Part shown: positions 16,809-25,900 of the stretch, piece by piece
Layout: each line of letters begins with the position of its first letter
Position numbering within the stretch: the stretch's first letter is position 1
Assembly (NCBI RefSeq): GCF_020829665.1
Contig: NZ_JAIVFT010000002.1
Coordinates: forward strand, 434,001 to 498,000
Direction: 5' to 3'
Origin: Nostoc sp. CHAB 5824
Lineage (GTDB): Bacteria; Cyanobacteriota; Cyanobacteriia; Cyanobacteriales; Nostocaceae
Length of the DNA: 64,000 nt
Program-made: the position numbers and the translations under genes
The notes under the pieces: model-generated
What the model saw: the letters and a program-made list of their open reading frames with translations, nothing else
Told to the model about the DNA's origin: nothing
Databases searched by the model: none

Positions 16809-18452
16809 TTACTTACCCTGCCATAGTTGCCGGAACGACTGAAAAATCCTTACAAATCTCTCTTCTAGCCAGAGCATAACATAATCAACCCATTCCAGAA
16901 GCTGTTCTAAGGGGTGTTTTTCATAGCCAGTTGAAGTTGCTTTAACTTCTATCCAGTCTGGCTGTGCTTCAACTTGGCTGCTTTGATCAAATTGCTGTTT
17001 CAACATTTCCCCATTACGACTCTTACCTTTAGTTTGAGAAATGCTGGCTTGGGTTTGTTTTGTAGAGACGGCTTTTGCAGATGTTTTTTGACTTGAGATA
17101 AGATTACTAGTTGATTGTTTCCTTCGTACCAAACCAGATCCAATTTTAGGTTGTTGTACAGTCAAATTCTTTTGTGAAAAATCGCCTACTGATAAACTTG
17201 AGGGTAAAGTAGGATTTGTTCTCCCAGAAAGTGTAACTGGCTTTTCAGCAACTGTTTTAGTGTCACCAAATAAATCACTCCACGTTAGCCAAGGATCAGC
17301 AGCTAAATCTAAATCCTGGTTTTCCAACTGACGGCTTTTGACCAAGGACTTTCTAAGGATCAATGATAATAGTTTACCTGGCAACCGCTCATTACTCGTT
17401 GTTGACTCAAGTGTTTTTCTATTACCAACACCAAAAAAGTAATTAACCGCTGCTTCAATCAAAGCCTGAAGATTCAGTGTATGAGTTTCCAAACCGTCAG
17501 CACTGGTTGTAATTTCTCTTTTAGCAGCTAATTGCTCTTTGCCATAAAGGAATGTATTTAACTGATTTTGAGCAACTTGAATAATTTCCTGGCTACGTTC
17601 TTGCACAGGTACTAAAGCATTTGATTCCAACTTAGCAACGGTTATATCTAGAAATGCTAATAATCTATCTCTATTAAGTAAATTTTTTGATATACTTTCA
17701 GTTAAAACTGGCATTTTAACTGTATTTCCATCAGTGAGTTTTGCTAATAAACGGTCAATTTGTGGTAATAAATCCGTCTCTTTTTTAGCTATAATGAATC
17801 GCCAATACTTCCAGTAATTAGCAACTTCGTTAATAATCCGATCTTCTAATTTTGCCTGCTGTTGAAGTGTTAAAATATCTAGAATTTCATTGTCGGCAGT
17901 AACAAGTACTAAACTACGATTCATCAAATTTGTGGCAATTCCCCGCACTACTGGAAGATGCTGCTTGAGAGCGTTCTCTAGTTGTAAAGGGTTGAGACTT
18001 GCGGCTTTATCCTCTTTAATATTTGATGATTCTGTAAGACTAGCGTTATTATCAACGAATTTCAAACGAAAAACTCCCAAAAAAACCAAGGGGTTGAGAG
18101 ATTTAGATGTTTTCGTAAGAGTACAAGCGGGTTCCTCAGATGACAGATAATTGACTGCCTCTAGTACATGTTGAATGGGACTATCAACATTTGGAATTTC
18201 GGACTGCAAATCGGTATCATTTGGTTGTAACTTTAGTCTAGTTTGTGGTTCTTTGGTCTCTAGCGTTTTCCCAGATGATTCAGATGACTGAAACAGTAGA
18301 TACACTGGGTAAAGTAGTACCTCCACACCCCACTTAGTAGCAACTTGCAAATGCCGGAAGGTGTATTCCCACTGTTGTGTCACCCGCCGAGATTGCTGGT
18401 GGACAAAGTTAAATAGTCTGCTTTGATAACGACCAGAGGAACTAGAAGACAT
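16809..18452 (-). CDS. Conserved cyanobacterial protein of unknown function, 547 residues
   Basis: The N terminus (SGRYQSRLFNFVHQQSRRVTQQWEYTFRHLQVATKWGVEVLLYPVYLLFQS) is basic with a hydrophobic stretch that could lie on a membrane. The middle is helical. A Ser/Thr/Gln/Lys-rich disordered segment lies around residues 405-480. The C terminus (PLEQLLEWVDYVMLWLEERFVRIFQSFRQLW) is a Trp-rich amphipathic helix. I recognise the general form from other filamentous cyanobacteria but no function. It is divergent from the alpha-mannosidase gene, with 87 bp between starts. Confidence 0.7.
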   Translation of the reverse strand: MSSSSSGRYQSRLFNFVHQQSRRVTQQWEYTFRHLQVATKWGVEVLLYPVYLLFQSSESSGKTLETKEPQTRLKLQPNDTDLQSEIPNVDSPIQHVLEAVNYLSSEEPACTLTKTSKSLNPLVFLGVFRLKFVDNNASLTESSNIKEDKAASLNPLQLENALKQHLPVVRGIATNLMNRSLVLVTADNEILDILTLQQQAKLEDRIINEVANYWKYWRFIIAKKETDLLPQIDRLLAKLTDGNTVKMPVLTESISKNLLNRDRLLAFLDITVAKLESNALVPVQERSQEIIQVAQNQLNTFLYGKEQLAAKREITTSADGLETHTLNLQALIEAAVNYFFGVGNRKTLESTTSNERLPGKLLSLILRKSLVKSRQLENQDLDLAADPWLTWSDLFGDTKTVAEKPVTLSGRTNPTLPSSLSVGDFSQKNLTVQQPKIGSGLVRRKQSTSNLISSQKTSAKAVSTKQTQASISQTKGKSRNGEMLKQQFDQSSQVEAQPDWIEVKATSTGYEKHPLEQLLEWVDYVMLWLEERFVRIFQSFRQLWQGK

Positions 18453-18539
18453 AGTAATAATTTTTTAGTTCAAGTCTTGTTGAGTTGTGAGACTCGCGCC
18501 AAACAATAAAAACGACCAACACCTCATCTTAACGAAAAT

Positions 18540-21500
18540 ATGACCCCGACTGTCTCTCAATCCCAGTCCAAATTAATCTCACAAGCAATTGAGCAACTGC
18601 GCTCTTTTTGTCAAGTTAATCTTCAGTCTAGTTGGCTATATCAGGAATGTGATCTGATTATTACTGATGTTGTAGCTGCTGATTTGTCTCATTGGCAACC
18701 TGTTCAATTGAATGCTAAAGAACATATTGCTTGGACAGGTGGCAAACAAGTGTTATGGCTAGTGCAAAGATTGGTGATTCCCCAAGATTTACAGGGCTAT
18801 GCCTTAGCTGGGTTATCTTTGCGGCTGGCGCTGGTTTGGTGGGCAGATTCTGCTGAGATTTATGTGAATGGGGAGTTAGTGCTGGAGGGTGATTTATTTG
18901 ATTGTTCGCCTAGAGTGCTTCTGGGGCAAGGGGTGACACCAGGGGAAGAGTTTATTGTGGCTTTGCGGTTAGTGAGTCCGGGGCATTGTGATGGTGCTTT
19001 AGTGCGATCGCTCCTAGTTTATGAGTCTACTGTTGATAATAATCCCGATCCGGGTTTTGTGGCTGATGAGTTAGCCGTGGTGCAACTTTATTTGGAAAAG
19101 TTTGCGCCGGAGAAGTTAGATGTTTTGGCGGCGATGGTGGAGGAGGTTACGAACCACCAAGACCTAGAGGACACGAAGGAAGAGTTAGTAAAGTTACGTC
19201 AAAACCTAATTCAATCCGATATCTTAGCCCCCCTTAAAAAGGGGGGTTGGGGGGATCAAAAATCTAAAATTTTCTTATTGGGTCATGCTCACTTAGATTT
19301 AGCATGGTTATGGCCTGTGAGTGAAACTTGGAATGCGGCGCAAAACACTTTTGAGTCGGTTCTGAAGTTGCAAGAAGATTTTCCTGAGTTAATTTTCTGT
19401 CATTCAACTCCCGCACTTTATGCTTGGATTGAAGAACATCGCCCGGATTTATTCAGAGCAATTCAAGCACAGGTAGCCGCTGGACGTTGGGAAGTTATCG
19501 GCGGAATGTGGGTAGAACCAGAACTCAATCTAATTGCTGGTGAATCAATAGTCCGTCAGCTATTGTATGGTCAACGGTACATCCAAGAAAAATTTGGTAA
19601 GCTTTCGGCTGTAGTGTGGGTTCCAGATTCTTTTGGTTTTTGTGCAACTTTACCGCAGTTTTTCGCTAATGCCGGAATTGAGTATTTTGTCACGCAGAAG
19701 TTGCGGTGGAATGATACTACTAAATTTGATTATGGGGCTTTTTGGTGGCGATCGCCTGACGGTAGCGAAGTCTTTAGTTTGATGTCTGCACCCATCGGTG
19801 AAGCTATAGACCCAGTTAAAATGGCATCCTACGCTTTTGAATGGCAATCCCAAACTGGTTTACCAGAATCTCTCTGGCTTCCCGGTGTCGGCGACCACGG
19901 CGGCGGCCCCACCCGTGATATGTTAGAAACTGCCCAACGCTGGCAAAAGTCGCCTTTCTTCCCAGACTTAGAATTCACAACGGCTGAAAAGTATTTACAG
20001 CAAATCGTAGAGACGCGATTCATCGCGTCTGTTAGTAATTACGATTCTTCCCCTGCTCCCCCTTCCTTCCCCATCTGGGATGACGAACTATACTTAGAAT
20101 TCCATCGCGGTTGCTACACTACACACGCAGATCAAAAACGTTGGAATCGTCGTTGTGAAAATTTATTGTATCAAGCTGAACTATTTGCTACTTTGGCAAC
20201 TGTAAGCTGTGGTGTGACATATCCTAAAGCAGAAATCGAAGCAGCTTGGAAACTGGTATTATTTCAACAGTTTCACGATATTTTACCTGGTTCTTCAATT
20301 ACCCAAGTTTACACAGATGCGTTGCCCCAGTGGCAGCAAGTGGAACAAATGGGAACGAAGATATTACACGAATCACTTTTAGCGATCGCATCTCACATTA
20401 ACCTATCAGAACCACCAAAACCCGATAGTTTGCCTATTTTCGTTTTCAATTCTCTCAATTGGCAACGCTCTGAGGTAGTCTCTGTAGCTTTACCCACGCC
20501 AGAAGAATGGCAGATTTACGATGCTTCTGGAAAGCAGCTTGTCTCCCAATTATCTGAACCATCAACGCTACTATTTCTCGCTACCGAAATTCCACCCGTA
20601 GGCTACCGCATATTTTGGCTTTCACCCTCATCGCCTTCACTCCCCAGTACAGAGGCGATTAATCGCGTCTCTTTCCACACCTCACTCCTCCCAGACTGGA
20701 TTTTAGAAAATGAATTCCTGCGAGTTGTTATAGACCCTGACACCGGAGATTTATCAAGTGTTTTTGACAAGACTTATCAGCGAGAAGTTTTAAGTGGTGC
20801 GGGGAATCAACTACAAGCTTTTAAAGACAGTGGTCAATATTGGGATGCCTGGAATATAGACCCCAATTATGCCCAACATCCTTTACCCTCAACAAATCTT
20901 CAATCTATTCAGTGGTTAGAACAAGGCCTAGTGCAAAGTCGTGTGCGCGTGGTGCGTCAGTTGGGTGAATCGGAATTTTGCCAAGACTATATTCTGCAAG
21001 CTGGTTCACCTCTGCTGAATATAGCTACTACTGTCAACTGGCAAGAAAATCATGTATTGGTAAAAGCTGCTTTTCCTCTGAATGTTGAAGCAGACTTTGC
21101 TACATACGAAATTCCTTGTGGTGCAATTCGCCGTCCAACTAAACCGCAAACCCCCGCCGAACAAGCAAAATGGGAAGTTCCCGCTTTGCGTTGGGCTGAT
21201 TTGACAGGAGAAACACAGGAGGGTATTCACGGAGTTAGTTTGCTGAATGATTGTAAATATGGTTACGACAGCAAACCGAATCAACTCCGCTTGACACTGC
21301 TACGCAGTCCTAATTGGCCAGACTCAGAGGCTGACCGAGGCTTTCACGAGTTCACATATAGCTTGTATCCTCATGCTGGTAGCTGGGAATCAGCCCATAC
21401 AGTACGACGTGGCTATGAATTGAACATACCGTTGCAAGTGATATTGAATCCACCCAGCACTCACAACTGGGCACTGGCTCAACGTCCCACTACCCCTAAC

Positions 21501-21797
21501 AGCACTATTGAAGGGGTGAGATTCCTAGATTTATCAGCTGAAAATTTAATCTTGATGGCCTTGAAGCCATCAGAGGATAAACCACAGCAATTAATTCTGC
21601 GGTGTTATGAATGTCACGGAGAAACAGCCGAGTTATCTTTGCAAAGTGATTTAGGGTTGAATTTAGGAGATACAGTAGATTTGTTAGAGCGTTCCTCTAC
21701 TACTGAATTCTCATCTGGGCAACAAATCTTGACGATACAGCCTTGGAAAATCGCCAGTTTCAAGATAAGACCAGCGATTAATCCCACGCTTGAATGA
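18540..21797 (+). CDS. Glycoside hydrolase family 38 alpha-mannosidase
   Basis: The 1085-residue enzyme has an N-terminal beta domain (about 1-210), the GH38 catalytic domain with zinc motif HAHLDLAWLWP (about residue 249) and the nucleophile segment WVPDSFGFCATLPQ (about 363), GDHGGGPTRD, and QQFHDILPGSSI, followed by beta-sandwich domains. It should hydrolyse alpha-mannosides in the cytoplasm; no signal peptide is seen. Three short interspersed repeats are read in frame: at 19219-19270 (LAPLKKGGWGDQKSKI), at 20011-20030 and at 20651-20670, all at domain or loop borders. The frame is intact despite these. Confidence 0.93.
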   Translation: MTPTVSQSQSKLISQAIEQLRSFCQVNLQSSWLYQECDLIITDVVAADLSHWQPVQLNAKEHIAWTGGKQVLWLVQRLVIPQDLQGYALAGLSLRLALVWWADSAEIYVNGELVLEGDLFDCSPRVLLGQGVTPGEEFIVALRLVSPGHCDGALVRSLLVYESTVDNNPDPGFVADELAVVQLYLEKFAPEKLDVLAAMVEEVTNHQDLEDTKEELVKLRQNLIQSDILAPLKKGGWGDQKSKIFLLGHAHLDLAWLWPVSETWNAAQNTFESVLKLQEDFPELIFCHSTPALYAWIEEHRPDLFRAIQAQVAAGRWEVIGGMWVEPELNLIAGESIVRQLLYGQRYIQEKFGKLSAVVWVPDSFGFCATLPQFFANAGIEYFVTQKLRWNDTTKFDYGAFWWRSPDGSEVFSLMSAPIGEAIDPVKMASYAFEWQSQTGLPESLWLPGVGDHGGGPTRDMLETAQRWQKSPFFPDLEFTTAEKYLQQIVETRFIASVSNYDSSPAPPSFPIWDDELYLEFHRGCYTTHADQKRWNRRCENLLYQAELFATLATVSCGVTYPKAEIEAAWKLVLFQQFHDILPGSSITQVYTDALPQWQQVEQMGTKILHESLLAIASHINLSEPPKPDSLPIFVFNSLNWQRSEVVSVALPTPEEWQIYDASGKQLVSQLSEPSTLLFLATEIPPVGYRIFWLSPSSPSLPSTEAINRVSFHTSLLPDWILENEFLRVVIDPDTGDLSSVFDKTYQREVLSGAGNQLQAFKDSGQYWDAWNIDPNYAQHPLPSTNLQSIQWLEQGLVQSRVRVVRQLGESEFCQDYILQAGSPLLNIATTVNWQENHVLVKAAFPLNVEADFATYEIPCGAIRRPTKPQTPAEQAKWEVPALRWADLTGETQEGIHGVSLLNDCKYGYDSKPNQLRLTLLRSPNWPDSEADRGFHEFTYSLYPHAGSWESAHTVRRGYELNIPLQVILNPPSTHNWALAQRPTTPNSTIEGVRFLDLSAENLILMALKPSEDKPQQLILRCYECHGETAELSLQSDLGLNLGDTVDLLERSSTTEFSSGQQILTIQPWKIASFKIRPAINPTLE
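19219..19270. repeat. Interspersed C/G-tract repeat inside the alpha-mannosidase gene
   Basis: The element contains CCCCCCTTAAAAAGGGGGG, an inverted repeat, followed by TTGGGGGGAT and AAAAATCTAAAAT. This is a common intergenic repeat form in Nostoc genomes. Here it is translated in frame between the N-terminal beta domain and the catalytic domain. Confidence 0.75.
20011..20030. repeat. 20-bp palindrome variant inside the alpha-mannosidase gene
   Basis: AGACGCGATTCATCGCGTCT differs by one base from the intergenic copies at 10024 and 27619. It is translated as part of VETRFIASV. Confidence 0.85.
20651..20670. repeat. 20-bp palindrome variant, second copy inside the alpha-mannosidase gene
   Basis: AGAGGCGATTAATCGCGTCT, again one base off the consensus, is translated as part of TEAINRVSF at a border between beta domains. 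Confidence 0.85.
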
Positions 21798-21880
21798 GCC
21801 ACTATTACTGTTTCAGTGGTCAGTTGTGCTTTTCCACAGACCACTGACCACTGACAAATGACTAAAGACTAATAACCCTT

Positions 21881-22012
21881 TTAATCTTCATGATCATCAA
21901 ACGGATCGTTCAATTGCTTGCTAGGAGGGCCAAAGGAGGTATAAATAGAAAGTCCAGTGATGGCAATCACCACGGCAGCCACAGAAATGCTAAGAACTAT
22001 TGCGGGTTCCAT
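21881..22012 (-). CDS. psbN: Photosystem II assembly protein PsbN
   Basis: The minus strand encodes a 43-residue peptide starting MEPAIVLSISVAAVVIAI and ending PPSKQLNDPFDDHED. It has one N-terminal transmembrane helix and the invariant acidic C terminus of PsbN. PsbN is not a subunit of mature photosystem II but helps assemble or repair its reaction centre. Divergent psbN against psbH, with 85 bp between starts, is a very common cyanobacterial and chloroplast arrangement. Confidence 0.96.
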   Translation of the reverse strand: MEPAIVLSISVAAVVIAITGLSIYTSFGPPSKQLNDPFDDHED

Positions 22013-22097
22013 AATTGAGAGATAGATTATGAGTGCTATTCTTATAGAATATTACAGAAGATTAAAAAAAGCTTTGGCAAGTAATCTTAGGTGAACT

Positions 22098-22301
22098 ATG
22101 GCACAAAGGACTAGGTTGGGAGATATCCTGAAACCACTTAACTCTGAGTATGGGAAAGTGGCTCCAGGTTGGGGTACTACCCCTGTGATGGCTGTTTTTA
22201 TTTTGCTATTTTTCGTGTTTCTGCTGATTATTCTGCAACTTTACAATAAATCACTGTTGGTTCAGGATGTACTAGTCGATTGGCGGAGTTTAGGACGCTA
22301 A
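22098..22301 (+). CDS. psbH: Photosystem II protein PsbH (phosphoprotein homologue)
   Basis: This 67-residue protein ([20 protein letters not shown]) has one transmembrane helix (about 30-50) and a short C-terminal tail ending WRSLGR. PsbH is a small core subunit near CP47 that stabilises the QB site and bicarbonate binding. AGGTG lies before the ATG. A Rho-independent terminator follows about 40 bp after the stop, so psbH is transcribed alone. Confidence 0.97.
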   Translation: MAQRTRLGDILKPLNSEYGKVAPGWGTTPVMAVFILLFFVFLLIILQLYNKSLLVQDVLVDWRSLGR

Positions 22302-22342
22302 CAGATACACAGCTATCAAGTTTGGATAACAAGTTAAGTTAT

Positions 22343-22366
22343 ACCCGGTTCTTCCGGGTTTTTTTG
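22343..22366 (+). terminator. Rho-independent terminator of psbH
   Basis: ACCCGG and CCGGGT form a 6-bp GC-rich stem around TTCTT and are followed by a run of T at 22359-22365. Confidence 0.85.
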
Positions 22367-22451
22367 TCAACGGTCAGTCCACACTAACTGAGCTGATGCG
22401 TGTCTAAAGTATATAAACACTCTTGATGGTCGTTAACTGTTGACGGGTTTT

Positions 22452-22510
22452 CAGTCATCAGTCATCAGTCATCAGTCATCAGTCATCAGTCATCAGTCAT
22501 CAGTCATCAG
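22452..22510. repeat. CAGTCAT heptamer tandem array
   Basis: About eight perfect direct copies of CAGTCAT occur in a row. There are no spacers of unique sequence, so this is an STRR microsatellite-like array and not a CRISPR. Confidence 0.9.
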
Positions 22511-22603
22511 GTAAATGTACAAATTAAATGCGTAACAGCTTATTGAGTATTCTTATAATATGTGAGTTTCTGTAGTGGTTCTATAGTTTACAGGAGAAAA
22601 AAA

Positions 22604-22876
22604 ATGAATATATTTGGTATCGGTCTGCCGGAAATGGCTGTAATTATGGTAGTGGCATTGTTAATCTTTGGCCCAAAAAAGCTGCCAGAAATTGGTCGGA
22701 GTGTGGGCAAAACAATTCGTAGTTTTCAAGAAGCTTCTAAAGATTTTCAAAACGAGTTTCAAAAAGAAGCAGAACAGTTAGAAGAAGCTGTCAAGACTAC
22801 TGCTGAATTGGAACCTAAGCAAATCTACCCTGCTAAATCTGAGCAGGATACTACTAGTTCTTCTCAACCTAGTTAG
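22604..22876 (+). CDS. tatA: Twin-arginine translocase subunit TatA/E
   Basis: I start at the ATG at 22604 (MNIFGIGLPEMAVIMVVALLIF), which has AGGAG 7-8 bases upstream. A GTG start at 22562 would only add an unrelated extension. The 90-residue protein has a short N-terminal transmembrane helix, the FGPKKLPEIGRSVG hinge and amphipathic helix, and a charged C-terminal tail. This is the TatA/E layout for oligomeric pores exporting folded proteins across thylakoid or plasma membranes. pth follows 33 bp later. Confidence 0.93.
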   Translation: MNIFGIGLPEMAVIMVVALLIFGPKKLPEIGRSVGKTIRSFQEASKDFQNEFQKEAEQLEEAVKTTAELEPKQIYPAKSEQDTTSSSQPS

Positions 22877-22909
22877 GAGAGTGCTGCATATCAATTGACT
22901 GTAGGCAAA

Positions 22910-23551
22910 ATGACAGAAGCTGTTACGCAACCAGCTTTGGTGATTCCCCAACTAATTGTCGGGTTGGGGAATCCAGAAAGCAAGTACGACCAAACACGCC
23001 ATAATATCGGCTTTGCTGCTGTAGAAACTCTCTCCCGTTCTTGGCGCATTCCCTTAGCAGAAAACCGCAAGTTTCAGGGGGAGTATGGCGAAGGTATGGC
23101 CCCAGGTGGAGGCAAAATTCGCTTGCTAAAGCCGTTAACTTATATGAATCGCTCAGGACAAGCAATGCAAGCGGTGACAAGTTGGTATAAATTACCGCCT
23201 GAATCAGTGTTGGTGATTTATGACGATATGGATTTGCCTTTGGGAAAAACTCGTCTGCGCTTATCTGGTTCGGCTGGTGGACATAACGGTATGAAAAGTG
23301 CGATCGCACATCTTAGTACCCAAAACTTTCCCCGTTTGCGAATCGGTATTGGTAAACCCAAAGGTTCAGCTAATAATGATGATCCCGATGCTGTTTCTCA
23401 TGTACTAGGGCGATTTTCCGCTGCCGAAAATCAGCAGATGTCTCTTGTACTTCAGTTCGTCGTTGAGTGTATTGAACTAAGCCTCAAGCAGGGAGTAGAA
23501 AAGGCGATGAATGTTTGTAATAGCCGCACCATTAATAATTCTGAGTCTTAG
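22910..23551 (+). CDS. pth: Peptidyl-tRNA hydrolase
   Basis: From the ATG at 22910 the protein is 213 residues. It has GLGNPESKYDQTRHNIGF (with the catalytic His), LKPLTYMNRSGQA, YDDMDLPLGKTRLR and GGHNGMKSAI, all hallmarks of bacterial Pth. The enzyme frees tRNA from prematurely released peptidyl-tRNA. A TTG 15 bases upstream is a possible alternative start; AGGAG at 22877-22881 is rather far from either. It is likely co-transcribed with tatA. Confidence 0.95.
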   Translation: MTEAVTQPALVIPQLIVGLGNPESKYDQTRHNIGFAAVETLSRSWRIPLAENRKFQGEYGEGMAPGGGKIRLLKPLTYMNRSGQAMQAVTSWYKLPPESVLVIYDDMDLPLGKTRLRLSGSAGGHNGMKSAIAHLSTQNFPRLRIGIGKPKGSANNDDPDAVSHVLGRFSAAENQQMSLVLQFVVECIELSLKQGVEKAMNVCNSRTINNSES

Positions 23552-23824
23552 GGTTGGATGAATACTGCCTTGTAAGTTTGGCAAAGGTGCTTATTTTGGT
23601 TGATGGGCAGCGATTTTAGCTTGCTCCATCCAACCAAGATTAAGCCCTTAATGCCTTCTGTGCATAGGAAAAGTGACTCATCTAGACACCTAATTGGGGG
23701 TGCGGCATACTTTGCTTAATGTTTGTAAGAATAATGGCGATGTGTACGACGGGCTATTTGGCGTCGCGCTGTTGCCTGTTTTAGGTTATAACCTCAAGCA
23801 ACAACACTACTAAACCAAGTAAGT

Positions 23825-24004
23825 TTAGTTAAAACGTCTTTTGCGTCTAGCTGCCACTGCCTTACGTTTGTGTTTTTCTATCGGTGTTTCAAAGTGCCGA
23901 TGATATTTCACATCAGCTAATATTCCAGCTTTGGAAACCTGACGTTTAAACCGACGCAAAGCTGAGTCTATTCCTTCGTTCTCTCCTAGAACCACCTGGG
24001 TCAT
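23825..24004 (-). CDS. rpsU: 30S ribosomal protein S21 (bS21)
   Basis: From the ATG at 24004 the product is 59 residues, [20 protein letters not shown]... ending [11 protein letters not shown], the standard cyanobacterial S21 length and sequence. An in-frame ATG at 24037 would add 11 residues ([11 protein letters not shown]) and has GAGGG about 10 bases upstream, so the longer form cannot be excluded. S21 sits near the anti-Shine-Dalgarno region of the 30S subunit. It is convergent with the tatA-pth pair. Confidence 0.93.
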   Translation of the reverse strand: MTQVVLGENEGIDSALRRFKRQVSKAGILADVKYHRHFETPIEKHKRKAVAARRKRRFN

Positions 24005-24211
24005 TCTTACCTGTTCCTCATCATCAATAGTTTCCATTCTAATATTACCCTCAGCCTTAGTAAAACCCTTCTGAGCAAAGTCATGATTAAGAGGCTATTC
24101 GTCCGTTTGACGAGGGTTGTGTGTGCTTCTGCCTCATGAAATCGGTACTTAACTAAAAGTTAATCTAAATGCCCTAATGCACTCTCAGAAGCAATAAAGA
24201 AGATAGGAAAA

Positions 24212-24454
24212 TTATAATGCTAAATTTTCTCGCTGTACTATCAATTGGAGTAATAATGTAGTATTAGCTACTAAAATAAATTGGAAAATATGATGATATT
24301 TATAAATTTTAAAAGTTGATTCTGCCCTGATTGAGTAATTTATATCCCATGCTAATGCTGCAAAAGCAATTATGAAACTCCATAAGCTAGTTGGCTTTAA
24401 AATAACTCCACCGCTTAAGACAACTAGTACAATGCCAATGCCTAGAAAATCCAT
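24212..24454 (-). CDS. Small hydrophobic protein of unknown function, 80 residues
   Basis: The sequence MDFLGIGIVLVVLSGGVILKPTSLWSFIIAFAALAWDI, then FQFILVANTTLLLQLIV, predicts two or three membrane segments. I do not recognise the family. The frame is AT-rich, like the surrounding intergenic DNA, so it could be chance. The regular hydrophobic spacing makes a small membrane protein plausible. Confidence 0.4.
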   Translation of the reverse strand: MDFLGIGIVLVVLSGGVILKPTSLWSFIIAFAALAWDINYSIRAESTFKIYKYHHIFQFILVANTTLLLQLIVQRENLAL

Positions 24455-25057
24455 CGCAAGTTACCAGTATTCTCTACGAAAAAAAGTAATGCAAATATAC
24501 CTGTTTTAGTTGCGACAACTGAAGCTATAGCTGGGAATTTACCGTAAAAATATGAATAGTAACCGCCAACAAATATAATTTGGCCAAAAAACTATAAGCC
24601 TGTAAAAAGTAGGATTAAACCTATAAGTTTGATTAACAACCTATCTATAATACTTTTGTATTTTTAATGGCTGAAGCCAATTTAAATCCGATTATAGTGA
24701 AATTTTAAAAATCTACTAATTTTTACCTTATTTTATTACAAATAAGTGAATATACTGAGTTAAAATCTCTACTTTCTGAAGATGTCAGTACGAGTAATGT
24801 TGATTACATAAAGTAATCCTTGCCAGCGTTTTATCAAGGTGCTTTAATAGCGATGTCTGACGACAAGAAGCAGAGCTTCTACGCATTCTGCAAAACAGCC
24901 TACCTACAGAATATGTACAAGACCCGCAGCGACTTAACATCAGACATCGCTACTGGTGTTTATAAAATTACAGACTCAAAACATTAAACTCAAAGATATG
25001 ACAAGCTATTAGCATATCTTGACACTAAATTCTTCCAAAAGCTGAATAGGAGTATAT
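24455..25057. other. Gene-free AT-rich region with a 105-bp inverted-repeat element
   Basis: There is no supported gene in this stretch. Perfect 13-bp inverted repeats TAGCGATGTCTGA (24848-24860) and TCAGACATCGCTA (24940-24952) bound a 105-bp unit, which looks like a small non-autonomous element. The ribosome site for the next gene (AGGAG) is at about 25047. Confidence 0.55.
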
Positions 25058-25900
25058 ATGGAGCCAATCATTTTTATAGTTTTAGTGCTTATAGGTTATG
25101 CCTTAGGTTCTGCAAAACTAATTAATCAAGGTAATGAAGCCCTAGTCGAACGCATGGGGCGGTATCATCGGAAACTTAAACCTGGGCTGAACTTTATTGT
25201 TCCCTTGGTAGATCAGATTGTGATGGAAGATACTACACGAGAGCAGTTTTTAGACATCAAACCTCAGAATGTGATCACCCTAGATAATGTTTATGTGGAA
25301 GTGGATGCTATTGTGTACTGGCGCATTAGAGATATTGAGAAAAGCTTTTATGCTATTGAGGATCTGCAAGGGGCACTGACACAGATAACCACAACCACGC
25401 TTCGGGAAATCATCGCCCAGAATACCCTGGAGCAAACCAATGTCTCCAGAGCGGAAATGCACTCAGCTATCATAGACCAGTTGAATGAGATAACGGCAGA
25501 TTGGGGAGTTGAGATTCTCCGGTTAGACCTTCAGAGAATTACCCTACCTGAGAGTGTACGAAAGTCAAGGGAAGAGGAGCAAGCCGCTGTAATCAAAAAA
25601 CGGGCACTGATTACTGAAGCAGAAGGGGAAAAGGAAGCTGCTATTAAGAAAGCAGAAGGAACTATGGCTTCAGTGCAAATCATTTCTCAAGCTCTACGTT
25701 CCAATCCAGATAGTAGAGACATTTTGCGGTATCTTGTAGCTCAAGATTACGTAGATGCTAGCCAAAAACTTGGTGAGAGTACTAATGCCAAAATTGTCTT
25801 TGTAGACCCAGCTAACTCAAGTGAAATGTTTCAGGAGTTGATAGCCGAGTCAGTAAACACAGAAGGTAATGGCAAAAAATCCGAAAACGGTAATACCTAA
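25058..25900 (+). CDS. SPFH/Band 7 family protein, stomatin-like
   Basis: The 280-residue protein has an N-terminal membrane segment (MEPIIFIVLVLIGYALGSA), then the Band 7 domain (about 25-210) with NQGNEALVERMGRYHRKLKPGLNF, YVEVDAIVYWRI and LREIIAQNTLEQ. A coiled-coil helix follows (EEEQAAVIKKRALITEAEGE). Stomatin/paraslipin proteins form large oligomeric rings on membranes and often control proteases. AGGAG lies upstream of the ATG. No NfeD or protease gene is adjacent. The stop overlaps the 3' end of convergent folP by 4 bp. Confidence 0.92.
   Translation: MEPIIFIVLVLIGYALGSAKLINQGNEALVERMGRYHRKLKPGLNFIVPLVDQIVMEDTTREQFLDIKPQNVITLDNVYVEVDAIVYWRIRDIEKSFYAIEDLQGALTQITTTTLREIIAQNTLEQTNVSRAEMHSAIIDQLNEITADWGVEILRLDLQRITLPESVRKSREEEQAAVIKKRALITEAEGEKEAAIKKAEGTMASVQIISQALRSNPDSRDILRYLVAQDYVDASQKLGESTNAKIVFVDPANSSEMFQELIAESVNTEGNGKKSENGNT

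Noticed and set aside
22452..22510. Direct repeats that could look like CRISPR
   Set aside because: The 7-bp units are contiguous with no unique spacers and no cas genes nearby.
23552..23640. GGTTGGATG and CATCCAACC as a terminator stem after pth
   Set aside because: The arms are about 70 bases apart with no T-run, so a terminator is not supported.
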